A DNA stretch of 41,969 nt from CAZRIT01 sp964600225. Lineage in GTDB: Bacteria > Bacillota > Clostridia > Christensenellales > CAG-138. Below, piece by piece: positions 41,329 to 41,969 of this stretch (its first letter is position 1; the number at the start of each line of letters is the position of its first letter). The stretch is taken from contig CAZRIT010000009.1 in NCBI GenBank assembly GCA_964600225.1, positions 1 through 41,969 of the forward strand, given 5' to 3'. The position numbers and the translations under genes were made by a program. The notes under the pieces are model-generated. The model was not told the DNA's origin. It did no database searches and was given only the letters and a program-made list of their open reading frames with translations.

Positions 41329-41969
41329 ATGAAACGGTTTTTACTCATTTTAATTGCTGTCGCCATGGCGCTTTTGTGCCTTGCCTGCGGCGGCGCCGAC
41401 GCGCCCGAACCTGCCGAACCTACCGCGAACGAAACAACCACAAATGAAACAACCATCAAGGAGGACACTGATATGGCATCCCAATCCCCTGTTGCAACCA
41501 TCACCATGGCCGACGGCGGCGTCATCAAGGTGGAGCTCAATCCCGCCAAAGCGCCCAACACCGTGAAAAACTTCATCTCGCTGGCCAACAGCGGCTTCTA
41601 TGACGGCACCATATTCCACCGCGTCATCGAAGGCTTCATGATCCAGGGCGGCGACCCGACAGGCACGGGTACGGGCGGCCCCGGATACCGCATCAAGGGC
41701 GAGTTTTCCAACAACAAAGTGGATAACGACATCAAGCACACGCGCGGCGTCATCAGCATGGCACGCCAGGGCAATCCGTACATGCCCGCCAGCGCATACA
41801 ACACCGCGGGCAGCCAGTTTTTCATCATGCATGCCGATTCCAACTTCCTCGATGGCGATTACGCGGCCTTCGGCTATGTAACGGAGGGCATGGATATTGT
41901 CGATCAAATCGCCACCACCGATACCGATGGCAGCGACAAGCCGCTTTCGGATCAGACGATTCAATCCAT
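41329..41969 (+). CDS. Peptidylprolyl isomerase, cyclophilin type, lipoprotein (3' end outside the window)
   Basis: The frame from ATG 41329 is open to the window edge (213 codons seen). MKRFLLILIAVAMALLCLAC is a lipoprotein signal with lipobox LACGG, so the protein should be anchored outside the membrane. A Thr/Glu-rich linker (ANETTTNETTIKED) is followed by a cyclophilin domain with FISLANSGFYDGTIFHRVI, GFMIQGGDPTGTG, SMAR, and AGSQFFIMH; the catalytic Arg is in FHRV. Such enzymes speed proline isomerisation in exported proteins. An internal ATG with GGAGG upstream (AAGGAGGACACTGATATGG near 41475) could make a second cytosolic form lacking the signal. The C terminus is missing. Confidence 0.92.
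   Translation, partial: MKRFLLILIAVAMALLCLACGGADAPEPAEPTANETTTNETTIKEDTDMASQSPVATITMADGGVIKVELNPAKAPNTVKNFISLANSGFYDGTIFHRVIEGFMIQGGDPTGTGTGGPGYRIKGEFSNNKVDNDIKHTRGVISMARQGNPYMPASAYNTAGSQFFIMHADSNFLDGDYAAFGYVTEGMDIVDQIATTDTDGSDKPLSDQTIQS

Overview
The window looks like a piece of a chromosome from a fairly GC-rich member of the Clostridia (Bacillota), probably a draft or metagenome-derived contig because a run of ten Ns (15433-15442) sits inside pcrA. The reasons for this placement are the RemA-Gmk-RpoZ-PriA block, the Def-Fmt-RsmB-RlmN-PrpC-PrkC(PASTA)-RsgA-Rpe block, PadR/DUF4097 and DUF4364 genes, strong AGGAGG-type ribosome binding sites and frequent ATGA-type gene overlaps. No order or family can be fixed from the sequence alone.

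Region by region. (1) 1-3205 is a mobile, rearranged, visibly AT-richer edge: the end of a receiver-like reading frame, an intact IS3-family element with a T7 programmed frameshift site, the amino-terminal remnant and end repeats of an IS21-family element, and a short-chain dehydrogenase with a perfect consensus promoter. (2) 3205-8056 is a metabolic/regulatory cluster: a PrpR-like sigma-54 activator whose start codon seems to be missing at the junction, a LysR regulator, a conserved protein of unknown function with a C-terminal cysteine motif, and a fumarylacetoacetate-hydrolase-family enzyme. Its substrate is unknown. (3) 8273-14889 on the minus strand holds an EF-G paralogue with its own promoter, and an apparent operon reading P-loop ATPase - threonine synthase - C-terminal processing protease - adenosylhomocysteinase. 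(4) 15062-20177 on the plus strand is pcrA-ligA-AIR-synthase-like, with overlapping or abutting genes. (5) 20220-28229 is yicC-remA-gmk-rpoZ-priA and then two ABC half-exporters, coupled end to end from remA to rpoZ and from priA onward. (6) 28273-30750 on the minus strand has an AbrB-like regulator coupled to a membrane acyltransferase, and a membrane-anchored XRE protein with a LiaF-like C terminus. (7) 30929-38763 is a tightly packed translation/cell-wall-signalling operon, def-fmt-rsmB-rlmN-prpC-prkC-rsgA-rpe. (8) 38841-41142 on the minus strand has DUF4364 and a PadR-DUF4097 pair, followed on the plus strand by a cyclophilin lipoprotein that runs off the window.

How the parts work together: regions 4, 5 and 7 are core genome maintenance, nucleotide supply, formyl-methionine handling, ribosome/RNA modification and PASTA-kinase signalling. 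Regions 6 and 8 contain two independent regulators joined to, or co-transcribed with, beta-rich surface-facing domains, which suggests envelope sensing. The least described parts are the FAH/unknown/LysR/sigma-54 cluster and the XRE-membrane-LiaF-like fusion. I did not find tRNA, rRNA, CRISPR or phage structural genes.
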